Positions 1 to 7,001 of a DNA stretch of 8,185 nt are shown piece by piece. The notes beneath the pieces were generated by a model. It saw nothing but the letters and a program-made list of their open reading frames with translations. It was not told the DNA's origin and made no database searches. Positions within the stretch are counted from its first letter, which is position 1, and each line of letters opens with the position of its first letter. The stretch comes from JBAXAM01 sp964565935 (GTDB taxonomy: Bacteria; Pseudomonadota; Gammaproteobacteria; UBA9339), in NCBI GenBank assembly GCA_964565935.1, contig CAZMGW010000054.1, positions 1 through 8,185 on the forward strand. Direction: 5' to 3'. The position numbers were made by a program, and so were the translations under genes.

Positions 1-110
1 GCCCCAAAGGGGCTATAGGCTTCACCAGCCCAGGATAAGCCGCGTTTTTCGCGGCGCAGGCCTGGGGGAAGGTAAAAACAAATCCAAGCTCCAAAGGAGC
101 GGGATTTCTA
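1..110 (+). promoter_or_regulatory. Structured 5' leader of the kdp operon, candidate cis-regulatory RNA
   Basis: The leader can fold into three elements. A short hairpin pairs 1-5 with 9-13 (GCCCC/GGGGC, loop AAA). A two-layer stem pairs 29-34 (CCCAGG) with 61-66 (CCTGGG) around a 6-bp GC hairpin, 39-44 (GCCGCG) with 50-55 (CGCGGC), loop TTTTT. A third stem pairs 80-85 (AAATCC) with 102-107 (GGATTT) and inside it 88-92 (GCTCC) with 96-100 (GGAGC), loop AAA. The last stem ends 7 bases before the kdpA Shine-Dalgarno (GGAG, 115-118). No T-tract follows any stem, so none is an ordinary intrinsic terminator. Kdp operons in other bacteria are known to sit under c-di-AMP (ydaO-type) riboswitches, but I could not match the conserved ydaO core here, so the class is unassigned. 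The promoter lies left of the window and the leader may start further upstream. Confidence 0.45.
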
Positions 111-123
111 AAATGGAGTTTTT

Positions 124-1797
124 ATGTCTGAACCTTGGTTGTTCCAAGTGGTGATATTTTTGTGCGTTTTAACGGTGGTTGCCATCTTTCTGGGCGAATA
201 CATGGCAAAAGTTTTTACTGGTGAGAAAACCTTTTTAGCGCCAGTTGAAAAATGCCTTTATAAGATTTTTGATGTTGATACCCAAGAAGATATGGGCTGG
301 AAAACCTTCGCCGGGAATCTTTTGCTTTTTAATTTAATCGGGCTCGTGGCTTTATTTTTATTACAGGAGCTTCAGGGTTTTTTACCTTTAAACCCGGAGA
401 AGTTTAAGGCGGTACGATGGGACACCGCTCTTAATGCAGCGATTTCTTTTGTCACGGGCACTAATTGGCAATCCTATAAAAGCGAAGCCACCATGAGTTA
501 TTTGACTCAAATGCTTGGTTTTGGGGTGCAAAATTTTTTGGCAGCGGCAACAGGCATGGCTGTAGCGGTGGCTTTTATTAATGCGTTTGCTCGGAAAAAT
601 GCTACTGGAATAGGAAACTTTTGGGTATATCTTACTCGTTCAATAATTTATATTTTATTGCCGTTGGCGGTGGTGTTGGCCCTTGTTTTGGTGTCGCAGG
701 GGTGTATTGAAAATCTTAGCCCTTATGTGCATGCACAAACCCTAGAGGGCAAAGAGCAAATTATTGCTCAAGGGCCTGCCGCCTCGCAAATAGCAATTAA
801 GTATTTGGGAACAAATGGCGGTGGATTTTTTGCTGCCAACTCAGCACATCCGTATGAAAATCCCACACCATTTACTGATTTTTTGGCCCTTCTTTCCTTT
901 CTCGTAATTGCAGCAGCCTTTCCTTTTACTTTTGGCGCGATGGTAAATAATCGTGCGAGGGGTTGGACAATATTTATTGCCATGATGCTGCTTTTTGTTG
1001 CTGGTTTAGGGGTTACTTTGTGGTCAGAGCTCCATGGTAATCCACTGCTTGCTAAGTTGGGTATACAAAATGGCATCAATATGGAAGGCAAAGAAGTAAG
1101 GGTTGGTTCGTTAGCATCAGCTTTTTTTACTAATGCGACTACGGCAACTTCATCTGGGGCTACTAATGCTTCGTTTGGTAGCCTAATGCCGCTTACTGGA
1201 CTGGTTGCTATTTTTAATATGGTAATAGGGGGGATTATTTTTGGGGGTGTTGGTTCCGGGCTTGTTGGAATGTTGTTTTATGCTGTGCTGACAATGTTTT
1301 TGATTGGTTTGATGATTGGGCGCTCTCCGGAAATATACGGGAAAAAGTTGGAACCTTATGAAATGGTTGTGGTTATTACTGCGCTTTTTTTACCGGGGAT
1401 TTTTAAGTTGATTTTAAGCGCAATAGCAGTTTCTACGGATGTTGGAATTGCTGGTTTAGGGGAGCCATCTTCTCATGGATTGACAGAAATAATTTACGCA
1501 TACGCGTCTAGTATTGGAAACAACGGTTCTTCATTTGGGGGCTTAAATTTTAACACGCCTTTTTACAATTTAACCACGGCCTTTGCGATGTTGGCCGGCC
1601 GTTTGATTCTTATTCTTTCCGCTTTGGCTTTGGCTGGGTCTTTGGTGCAGAAAAAAACTCTGCCCGTGGCGAGATGTTTTCCAACAACAAGTCCGCTTTT
1701 TGTTATGGTTTTAGCCGGCATAGTGGTAATTAATGCCTTGTCTTTTTTCCCCATATTCGTATTGGGGCCTATATTGGAACAGTTGCAAATATTTTAG
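124..1797 (+). CDS. kdpA: Potassium-transporting ATPase, K+-binding subunit KdpA
   Basis: KdpA is the channel-like membrane subunit that binds and selects K+ in the KdpFABC pump. At 557 residues it equals the E. coli length, and the landmark positions coincide. The four selectivity-filter loops are visible: TNWQSY at 113-118 (Q116), TNGGGFFAANS at 230-240 (G232), SSGATNAS at 343-350 (G345) and GNNGSSFGGLNFNTPF at 465-480 (G468). Hydrophobic membrane segments alternate with these loops throughout. The ATG at 124 is preceded by GGAG at 115-118 with a 5-base spacer, which fixes the start. It is the first gene of the operon, 32 bases before kdpB. Odd points: no kdpF precedes it, and the stretch after filter III reads NASFGSLMPL where most family members I recall have an MHDS-like sequence. 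Confidence 0.97.
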   Translation: MSEPWLFQVVIFLCVLTVVAIFLGEYMAKVFTGEKTFLAPVEKCLYKIFDVDTQEDMGWKTFAGNLLLFNLIGLVALFLLQELQGFLPLNPEKFKAVRWDTALNAAISFVTGTNWQSYKSEATMSYLTQMLGFGVQNFLAAATGMAVAVAFINAFARKNATGIGNFWVYLTRSIIYILLPLAVVLALVLVSQGCIENLSPYVHAQTLEGKEQIIAQGPAASQIAIKYLGTNGGGFFAANSAHPYENPTPFTDFLALLSFLVIAAAFPFTFGAMVNNRARGWTIFIAMMLLFVAGLGVTLWSELHGNPLLAKLGIQNGINMEGKEVRVGSLASAFFTNATTATSSGATNASFGSLMPLTGLVAIFNMVIGGIIFGGVGSGLVGMLFYAVLTMFLIGLMIGRSPEIYGKKLEPYEMVVVITALFLPGIFKLILSAIAVSTDVGIAGLGEPSSHGLTEIIYAYASSIGNNGSSFGGLNFNTPFYNLTTAFAMLAGRLILILSALALAGSLVQKKTLPVARCFPTTSPLFVMVLAGIVVINALSFFPIFVLGPILEQLQIF

Positions 1798-1829
1798 CGC
1801 GGAAATTTTTTAAAGGTAGATTAATTAAT

Positions 1830-3872
1830 ATGCGTACTACAAACGTGTTGTGGAACACCGGTTTTGTTTTGCCAGCTATTAAGCAGGCTTTTATTAAGCT
1901 TAATCCGTTGCGGCTATGGCATAACGCCGTGATGTTTGTTGTCGAAACTGGTGCGATTGTTACGACGGTTATTGCTTTAGCAAACCTCTTTACCCACAAG
2001 CCGTATATGTTTGATTTGCAAATCAGTGTCTGGTTTTGGTTTACGATTTTATTTGCCAATTTTGCTGAAAGCCTAGCCGAGTGCAAGGGCAAGGCTCAGG
2101 CAGAGACGCTGAAGCACAATCGGAGCGAAATTTATGCGCAAAGATTGATTCCCGATACAGAGGAGACAACAGAATTAGTTCCTTCGTTGATGCTTAAAAA
2201 GGGCGATATTGTTATTGTTGCCGACGGTATGATGATCCCGTCTGATGGTGAAATTATTGATGGGGTGGCTTTGGTGGATGAGTCGGCCATTACTGGAGAG
2301 TCGGCCCCGGTGGTGCGTGAATCTGGTGGTGATAAAACCGGCGTTACCGGTGGTACGAAAATCCTTTCTGGAAAGATCACAGTTGAGATTAAAGCCAATG
2401 CCGGTGAGACCTTTCTTGATCAAATGATAAATATGATTGAAAGCTCTAATCGGAAGAAAACCCCAAACGAAGTCGCGCTAGAGATTTTTTTGATTGGGCT
2501 AACCGTTTTATTTGTTGTGGTGACGTCAACTTTGTTATTTTTTGGGAATTTTTTACACGCTAATCTTTCTGTTATTACTTTAGTTTCGCTCCTGGTGTGT
2601 TTGATTCCAACGACCATAGGAGGGTTATTGCCGGCCGTGGGTATTGCCGGGATGGATCGGTTGTTGGCGCGCAACGTTATTGCTTTGACTGGGCGTGCAG
2701 TTGAAGCTGCTGGTGATGTTAACGTGGTGTTGCTAGATAAAACCGGGACAATCACTCTTGGAAATCGATTGGCAACTGACTTTATCGTTGCTCCTGGAGT
2801 CACAGAAAAGGAATTGGCGCGGTTTGCGATGTTGGCTTCTTTGGCGGATGACACACCCGAGGGACGCAGCATTGTGATTTTAGCCAAGGAAAAATTACAA
2901 ATTCGCGGGCGCGATATTCGTTCTCCTGTTGGCGCAAAGTTTATCGAGTTTAGAGCTGAAACGCGCATGAGCGGCATTGATATCAATGAAGTGCAAATTC
3001 GCAAGGGAGCGTCCGATGCAATTGAGGGCTTTGTCAAAATGCGCAAAGTTAAGTTTCCCGAAGAGGTAAAAAAAGCCGTCGAAAAAATTGCCAATGAGGG
3101 GGGAACGCCGTTGGTGGTTGCTGATCAAGAAATAGTGTACGGAGTGGTCTATCTTAAAGATGTATTGAAAGAGGGTATTCGCGAGAGACTACTACAACTA
3201 AAGAAAATCGGCATTACCTCAGTAATGATTACTGGCGATAACCCTCTAACTGCGGCCACAATTGCTGTGGCTGCCGGAGTAGATGATTTTATAGCTCAAG
3301 CCACCCCCATGATGAAGTTAGAGCGTATTAAAAAATATCAACAAGAGGGTTACATGGTGGCGATGATTGGTGATGGCACCAATGATGCTCCGGCCCTAGC
3401 GCAGGCGGATTTGGCCGTTGCAATGAATGCTGGCACTCAGGCAGCACGAGAGGCTGCCAACATGGTTGATTTAGATTCAACGCCTACTAAATTAATTGAT
3501 ATTGTTGAGATCGGTAAGCAAATTCTGATTACGCGCGGGGCACTTACTACATTTAGCGTTGCTAACGATGTTTCTAAATATTTTGCAATTATTCCAGCGC
3601 TTTTTGTTAGCCAGTATCCGGCATTGGGGGTATTGAATGTTATGCGCCTCTCAAGCCCATCTAGTGCGATTATGGCCGCGGTAATTTTCAATGCGATTAT
3701 AATTCCGTTGTTGATTACCTTGGCGTTAAATGGAGTTCGGTATAAACAAGCATCCCCAGCTTTTCTGTTGAAGAGAAATTTGTTGATTTACGGGGTTGGT
3801 GGTTTGGTAATGCCTTTTGTCGGTATAAAAATTATTGATACTATTATCACGTGGTTAGGTTGGGCGATGTAG
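1830..3872 (+). CDS. kdpB: Potassium-transporting P-type ATPase, catalytic subunit KdpB
   Basis: KdpB hydrolyses ATP and drives K+ uptake through KdpA; it is a type IA P-type ATPase of the cytoplasmic membrane. Its 680 residues compare with 682 in E. coli. Visible motifs in order: actuator-domain TGES at 155-158, where S158 lines up with the inhibitory phosphorylation serine (S162) of E. coli; membrane IPTTIGG at 259-265; the phosphorylated Asp303 in DKTGTITLGNR (303-313); nucleotide-binding F374 and K392 (RKGAS, 391-395); TGDNP at 468-472; GDGTNDAPALA at 514-524; and D580 with K583 in FSVANDVSKYFAI, the charged pair of the fifth helix. All catalytic residues are intact. The ATG at 1830 has only a distant AAAGGT (1812-1817), but the N-terminus aligns well with known KdpB. 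Its stop overlaps nothing and kdpC starts 8 bases later. Confidence 0.98.
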   Translation: MRTTNVLWNTGFVLPAIKQAFIKLNPLRLWHNAVMFVVETGAIVTTVIALANLFTHKPYMFDLQISVWFWFTILFANFAESLAECKGKAQAETLKHNRSEIYAQRLIPDTEETTELVPSLMLKKGDIVIVADGMMIPSDGEIIDGVALVDESAITGESAPVVRESGGDKTGVTGGTKILSGKITVEIKANAGETFLDQMINMIESSNRKKTPNEVALEIFLIGLTVLFVVVTSTLLFFGNFLHANLSVITLVSLLVCLIPTTIGGLLPAVGIAGMDRLLARNVIALTGRAVEAAGDVNVVLLDKTGTITLGNRLATDFIVAPGVTEKELARFAMLASLADDTPEGRSIVILAKEKLQIRGRDIRSPVGAKFIEFRAETRMSGIDINEVQIRKGASDAIEGFVKMRKVKFPEEVKKAVEKIANEGGTPLVVADQEIVYGVVYLKDVLKEGIRERLLQLKKIGITSVMITGDNPLTAATIAVAAGVDDFIAQATPMMKLERIKKYQQEGYMVAMIGDGTNDAPALAQADLAVAMNAGTQAAREAANMVDLDSTPTKLIDIVEIGKQILITRGALTTFSVANDVSKYFAIIPALFVSQYPALGVLNVMRLSSPSSAIMAAVIFNAIIIPLLITLALNGVRYKQASPAFLLKRNLLIYGVGGLVMPFVGIKIIDTIITWLGWAM

Positions 3873-3880
3873 AGGGAAAT

Positions 3881-4447
3881 ATGCAAAAATTAAACACAAG
3901 TCTTCGAGCTTTTATTGCATTTGCAGTTTTGCTGGGGTTGGTGTACCCGTTATTTATTATTGGTGTTAGCAAAGTGTTTTTTCCTTGCCAAGCAAAAGGC
4001 AGCCTGATTAAACAACAGGATAAAATTATTGGTTCAACATTAATTGCGCAAGAGTTTACCTCAAGCAAATATTTTCACAGCCGCTTTTCTGCATCTAACT
4101 ACAATGCCGCAAGTTCTGGCGTGGAAGGTCTTGCGCCCTCAAGTAAAAAATTAATTGAACAAAGTGAAGGTCGTATTAAGCAGGTTAGGTTGGAAAACGG
4201 TTTGTACGATAATTCAAAGCTACCTGCGGACATAGTTCTTGATTCTTCGAGTGGCTTAGACCCGCATATTTCTGTGGCGAATGCTATGTTACAAGCGCCA
4301 AGAGTGGCGGGGCAGCGGGGGTTGCCAGAGAGTAAAATCCAAAAATTAATTCGCGCTAACACAGATCCGGATTTTATTGGTGTTTGGGGTAAGGAAGGAG
4401 TAAATGTGTTGCGGCTTAATTGGGCATTGGATTCCGGTAAAAAATAA
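3881..4447 (+). CDS. kdpC: Potassium-transporting ATPase subunit KdpC
   Basis: KdpC is the single-span accessory subunit that stabilises the KdpA-KdpB complex and has been proposed to assist ATP binding. From the ATG at 3881 the protein has 188 residues, close to the 190 of E. coli. It has one N-terminal membrane helix (about residues 9-34), then a soluble domain with the family signatures GSLI (40-43), YFHSRFSA (64-71), SGLDPHIS (124-131), RVAGQRGL (141-148) and a C-terminal LNWALD. The reading frame is open back to a GTG at 3851 inside kdpB, but the ATG at 3881 is preferred. It is preceded by AGAGGG (3871-3876), gives the family's usual length, and begins just before the membrane helix. The gene sits 8 bases after kdpB and 18 bases before the kdpD-like gene, as expected for one transcript. 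Confidence 0.96.
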   Translation: MQKLNTSLRAFIAFAVLLGLVYPLFIIGVSKVFFPCQAKGSLIKQQDKIIGSTLIAQEFTSSKYFHSRFSASNYNAASSGVEGLAPSSKKLIEQSEGRIKQVRLENGLYDNSKLPADIVLDSSSGLDPHISVANAMLQAPRVAGQRGLPESKIQKLIRANTDPDFIGVWGKEGVNVLRLNWALDSGKK

Positions 4448-4465
4448 AGCAAGTCGGGTAAAAAT

Positions 4466-6433
4466 ATGACGACCATAGACCAAACAAAAGATATCGATGA
4501 TGTTTTGAAAAATCCTCTTAACATTACCAACACTCCAGAAGAAGAACCTCGACGCGGAAGCCTGAAAATTTTTCTTGGCTATTGTGCTGGGGTTGGTAAA
4601 ACCTATCGCATGCTGCAGGATTCTGCGGTTAGCAAGCGCAACGGAGTTGATGTGGTAATAGGTGTTGTAGAAACTCATGGTCGAGCAGATACCGAGGCTT
4701 TGGTTAACGAGTTCGAAATCATCCCGCGCAAAAAAATCGAATATTCTGGGATTACAATTAGTGAAATGGATTTGGATGTGTTGTTGGAGCGTCGTCCGCA
4801 ACTGGTTTTGGTGGATGAGCTGGCGCATACAAACATTCCTGGGTCTCGACACGCAAAGCGCTATCAGGATGTTGAGGAGTTGCTCAATGCGGGTATTAAC
4901 GTTTATTCCACGCTGAATATTCAGCACGTTCAGAGCTTGGTTGATATTGTTTATCAAATTACTGGAGTAAAAGTTGAGGAAATTATTCCTGATCGTATTT
5001 TAGATTTGGCTATCGAGGTTGAATTAGTAGATTTATCTCCAGAAAAGTTGCAGCAACGGTTGGCCGAAGGAAAAGTGTATATTCCGCAAAAAGCACGACA
5101 AGCAATGCAAAAGTTTTTTAAGAAGGGAAATTTGTTGGCGTTGCGAGAGTTGTCCCTAAAATATACGGCCAAGCGAGTTGACAGTGATTTGCTTTCATAT
5201 CGAGAAAAAGAAGATATTTTACATGTTTGGCCAATTGAATCTAAATTGCTGGTTAGCATTGGTTCAAACAAGCTTACCGAGAAGCTGTTGTTAACGGCTC
5301 ATCGTATGGCCACAGATCTTGAGGCAGAGTGGTATGCGGTGCACGTTGAATCGTTACAGCAGGTAAAATATACCGAAAAAACACGGAGCCAGCTTTATCG
5401 TAATATTCATTTGGCGGAAGAGCTCGGCGCCAAAGTTGTTTCTCTCAGCGGTAACAACATTGCTGATGAAATTATTAACTTTGCAAAAAAGAAGAATGTT
5501 AATTTAATTATTACTGGTTTGTCGCAGCGCTCACGATTTCAAGAAATTATAAGAGGGTCGGTCTTGAATCAGTTGGTAAAAAAATCTAGTCCTATTAATT
5601 TATTGGTTGTTGGGGATGATTCGCACGCCGCGCCCTCGGTGGCAAAGCCAGTAGCAAGAAAGCTAGAATATAAGCCATATTTTTGGGGATGCTTTGGTGT
5701 GGCAATTGTGAGCTTGTTTAGTTGGTTTTTTTCAAAATGGATTTCATCCTCGCACAACTTATTGATGCTGATGCTGTTGCCAACCATCGTATCGGGAATT
5801 TTAGGAGGTATTTCTGTCGGTCTGGTTACGGCGGTGTTTGCTTTGGGAGTGGTTGATTTCTTTTTTATCCCCCCGATTTTGTCGTTTGGTGTTACCGATT
5901 TTCGCTATTTGTCCAGCATGGTGCTTTTTGTTTTGATTGTTTTGGGAGTAAGCTGGGTTGGTAGAATGATTCGTTGGCGAGCAGAAAGCGCGAGACATCG
6001 TGAAAGATTTATTTATGCTCTTTATAATTTTGGTCGCGAGATAATGGGAGCAGAAAATTTTGCCGATATTCTGAATCGCGCTGTGCGAAGTATTGTTGAG
6101 GCTTTTGAGAGCGATATTGTTATTCTTTTGCCTGGAAAGGCGGCTGGGCCGCTTGAGTTAACGGCTAAAAGTAGAGAGGAGTTGGTGTTAAATGACATGG
6201 AAAGAGCCGTTGCCACCTGGGTTTATAAAAATGGTCGCCACGCGGGGAAAGGAACTAATACCCTATCTTCTGCCAAATGGTACTATGTTCCTCTTAAAAT
6301 ACGGGATGACGTTTTGGGTGTTATTTGTTTGATGAAGTTGGAGGTAGACAAGGCTTTTTCTCCGGAACAAAAGCGTTTGCTCGAATCATTTGCCAGCATG
6401 GTCGCCTTGGCGTTGTCGAAGACCGGTAAATAA
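4466..6433 (+). CDS. kdpD: KdpD-like potassium sensor protein lacking the histidine kinase core
   Basis: This resembles the sensor half of KdpD, the membrane protein that reports K+ limitation. Domains in order: the KdpD N-terminal domain (about 31-240) with Walker A GYCAGVGKT (38-46) and Walker B-like LVLVDELAHTN (113-123), plus GSRHAKRYQDVEELL (126-140); a universal stress protein domain (about 258-384); the four-helix DUF4118 membrane domain (about 405-500); and a GAF domain (about 515-650). The protein ends at residue 655 with SKTGK, exactly where E. coli KdpD (894 aa) continues into its H-box dimerisation helix and ATPase domain. Both are absent, and no H-box is found in any frame just downstream. 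It could work as a sensor paired with a separate kinase or act directly on the pump. Kinase-less short KdpD proteins are known in cyanobacteria, though those are shorter still. The start ATG has only a weak GGGT (4456-4459) upstream. Confidence 0.93.
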   Translation: MTTIDQTKDIDDVLKNPLNITNTPEEEPRRGSLKIFLGYCAGVGKTYRMLQDSAVSKRNGVDVVIGVVETHGRADTEALVNEFEIIPRKKIEYSGITISEMDLDVLLERRPQLVLVDELAHTNIPGSRHAKRYQDVEELLNAGINVYSTLNIQHVQSLVDIVYQITGVKVEEIIPDRILDLAIEVELVDLSPEKLQQRLAEGKVYIPQKARQAMQKFFKKGNLLALRELSLKYTAKRVDSDLLSYREKEDILHVWPIESKLLVSIGSNKLTEKLLLTAHRMATDLEAEWYAVHVESLQQVKYTEKTRSQLYRNIHLAEELGAKVVSLSGNNIADEIINFAKKKNVNLIITGLSQRSRFQEIIRGSVLNQLVKKSSPINLLVVGDDSHAAPSVAKPVARKLEYKPYFWGCFGVAIVSLFSWFFSKWISSSHNLLMLMLLPTIVSGILGGISVGLVTAVFALGVVDFFFIPPILSFGVTDFRYLSSMVLFVLIVLGVSWVGRMIRWRAESARHRERFIYALYNFGREIMGAENFADILNRAVRSIVEAFESDIVILLPGKAAGPLELTAKSREELVLNDMERAVATWVYKNGRHAGKGTNTLSSAKWYYVPLKIRDDVLGVICLMKLEVDKAFSPEQKRLLESFASMVALALSKTGK

Positions 6434-6489
6434 ATAGCAGCTACTAATTGACCCCAGCGTAATTAATTTTTATTTCTGCTGGCGATCCG

Positions 6490-6637
6490 AAACCGCGCAG
6501 CGTGTGTACCGCTCGATGCTATTGTTTTGGAGACGCAAAAAATGTACTTCCATGTAGGCTTGCATTCGCCATCCGTGGCTCACAGCATCCCAAAACAATA
6601 TCATCTCGGATACACACGCTGTGCTGCTTCTAGGTTT
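6490..6637. repeat. Long imperfect inverted repeat, MITE-like or large RNA hairpin
   Basis: The two arms can form a stem of roughly 35 base pairs around a 59-base loop. AAACC (6490-6494) pairs with GGTTT (6633-6637). Positions 6495-6508 pair with 6611-6624 (14 pairs, one of them G-U, around CAGCGTGTGTA). CCG (6509-6511) pairs with CGG (6607-6609), GATG (6515-6518) with CATC (6602-6605), and TATTGTTTTGG (6520-6530) perfectly with CCAAAACAATA (6590-6600). The loop carries two smaller near-palindromes, CCATGTAGG (6550-6558) and GCCA-TCCG-TGGC (6568-6579). It lies about 60 bases after the kdpD-like stop and codes for nothing convincing. The pattern suits a small non-autonomous repeat element. Similar hairpin repeats occur between genes in gammaproteobacteria, but that comparison is from memory. 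No clear target-site duplication was seen. Confidence 0.6.
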
Positions 6638-6666
6638 AAATTATTTTTTGCTGTCGACTTTTTTGA

Positions 6667-6706
6667 AATAAAACTCGGATTAGTCTTGACTATTCCGAGT
6701 TTTATT
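6667..6706. terminator. Strong intrinsic terminator, probably bidirectional
   Basis: A perfect 13-bp inverted repeat pairs AATAAAACTCGGA (6667-6679) with TCCGAGTTTTATT (6694-6706). After one T/T mismatch the stem continues with TAGTC (6681-6685) against GACTA (6688-6692). The right arm ends in GTTTTATT, supplying the T-run on the + strand, and the left arm supplies the same for the opposite strand. It is the clearest candidate to end the kdp transcript before the next unit. Confidence 0.75.
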
Positions 6707-6730
6707 CTAGAACGGTCGCGCTATATAAAT

Positions 6731-6807
6731 TTCAAAAACAATTAAATATAACACATGCATATCAAATTGCTTACGATATGCCATATATCAAGCAAAATTG
6801 TTTTGAA
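6731..6807. repeat. Nested palindrome in the intergenic region
   Basis: Two inverted repeats share one centre. The outer arms are TTCAAAAACAATT (6731-6743) and AAATTGTTTTGAA (6795-6807), matching except for a one-base shift. The inner arms are GCATATC (6758-6764) and GATATGC (6775-6781), a perfect match with a 10-base loop. Spacers between outer and inner arms are nearly equal (14 and 13 bases). It could be a protein-binding operator region, a decayed repeat element or chance in AT-rich DNA. It lies about 195 bases upstream of the cyclophilin gene start. Confidence 0.4.
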
Positions 6808-6833
6808 CTAGAGCAACCAATGATTGTGTCAAT

Positions 6834-6871
6834 GAAAACATTTCTGTCACGACTTGTGTAAAAATGTTTTT
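6834..6871. repeat. AT-rich hairpin, weak terminator-like structure
   Basis: AAAACATTT (6835-6843) pairs with AAATGTTTT (6862-6870), optionally extended by a G-T pair (6834/6871). The right arm ends in a T-run, so a weak terminator reading rightward is possible. The 18-base loop contains only CAC/GTG as further pairing. The stem is AT-rich and its role is uncertain. Confidence 0.35.
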
Positions 6872-6940
6872 ACCTGAAACGCATCTAATAGCCAATATTT
6901 ACGCAGTCTCTTTCAATGCAACCTGAGCCTAAAAGTTGGG

Positions 6941-6969
6941 TTTATTACTAGCATATGATTTGGTATAAT
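6941..6969 (+). promoter_or_regulatory. Extended -10 promoter for the cyclophilin/DUF3795 pair
   Basis: TGGTATAAT (6961-6969) is a perfect TATAAT -10 box with the TGn extension. The hexamer 17 bases upstream is TTTATT (6941-6946), a poor -35, which the extended -10 can compensate. Transcription would start near 6976, giving a leader of about 25 bases before the ATG at 7002. Confidence 0.65.
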
Positions 6970-7001
6970 CAATTTGTTAAGGATATTAATGGAGCGAGCA
7001 C

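Noticed and set aside
27..34. AGCCCAGG shared with the right-edge RNA element (8099-8106)
   Set aside because: Only eight bases match, and the surrounding pairing differs in the two places, so a common origin is not supported.
2420..3094. 224-residue open frame on the - strand inside kdpB
   Set aside because: It lies opposite well-conserved catalytic-domain sequence and has no recognisable domain; it is a shadow frame.
3851..3880. Upstream GTG start for KdpC overlapping the end of kdpB
   Set aside because: The ATG at 3881 has a better ribosome binding site, and the ten extra residues (ahead of the ATG) do not fit the family N-terminus.
4346..4957. 203-residue open frame on the - strand across the kdpC/kdpD junction
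   Set aside because: It is antisense to the conserved KdpC C-terminus and the KdpD Walker region, with no family resemblance.
6454..6482. CCAGC/GCTGG inverted repeat just after the kdpD-like stop
   Set aside because: Five pairs with a 19-base AT-rich loop are too weak to call a terminator when a far stronger one lies at 6667-6706.
6527..6745. 72-residue open frame on the + strand
   Set aside because: It runs through the long inverted repeat and the terminator hairpin, has no ribosome binding site, and its product resembles nothing I know.
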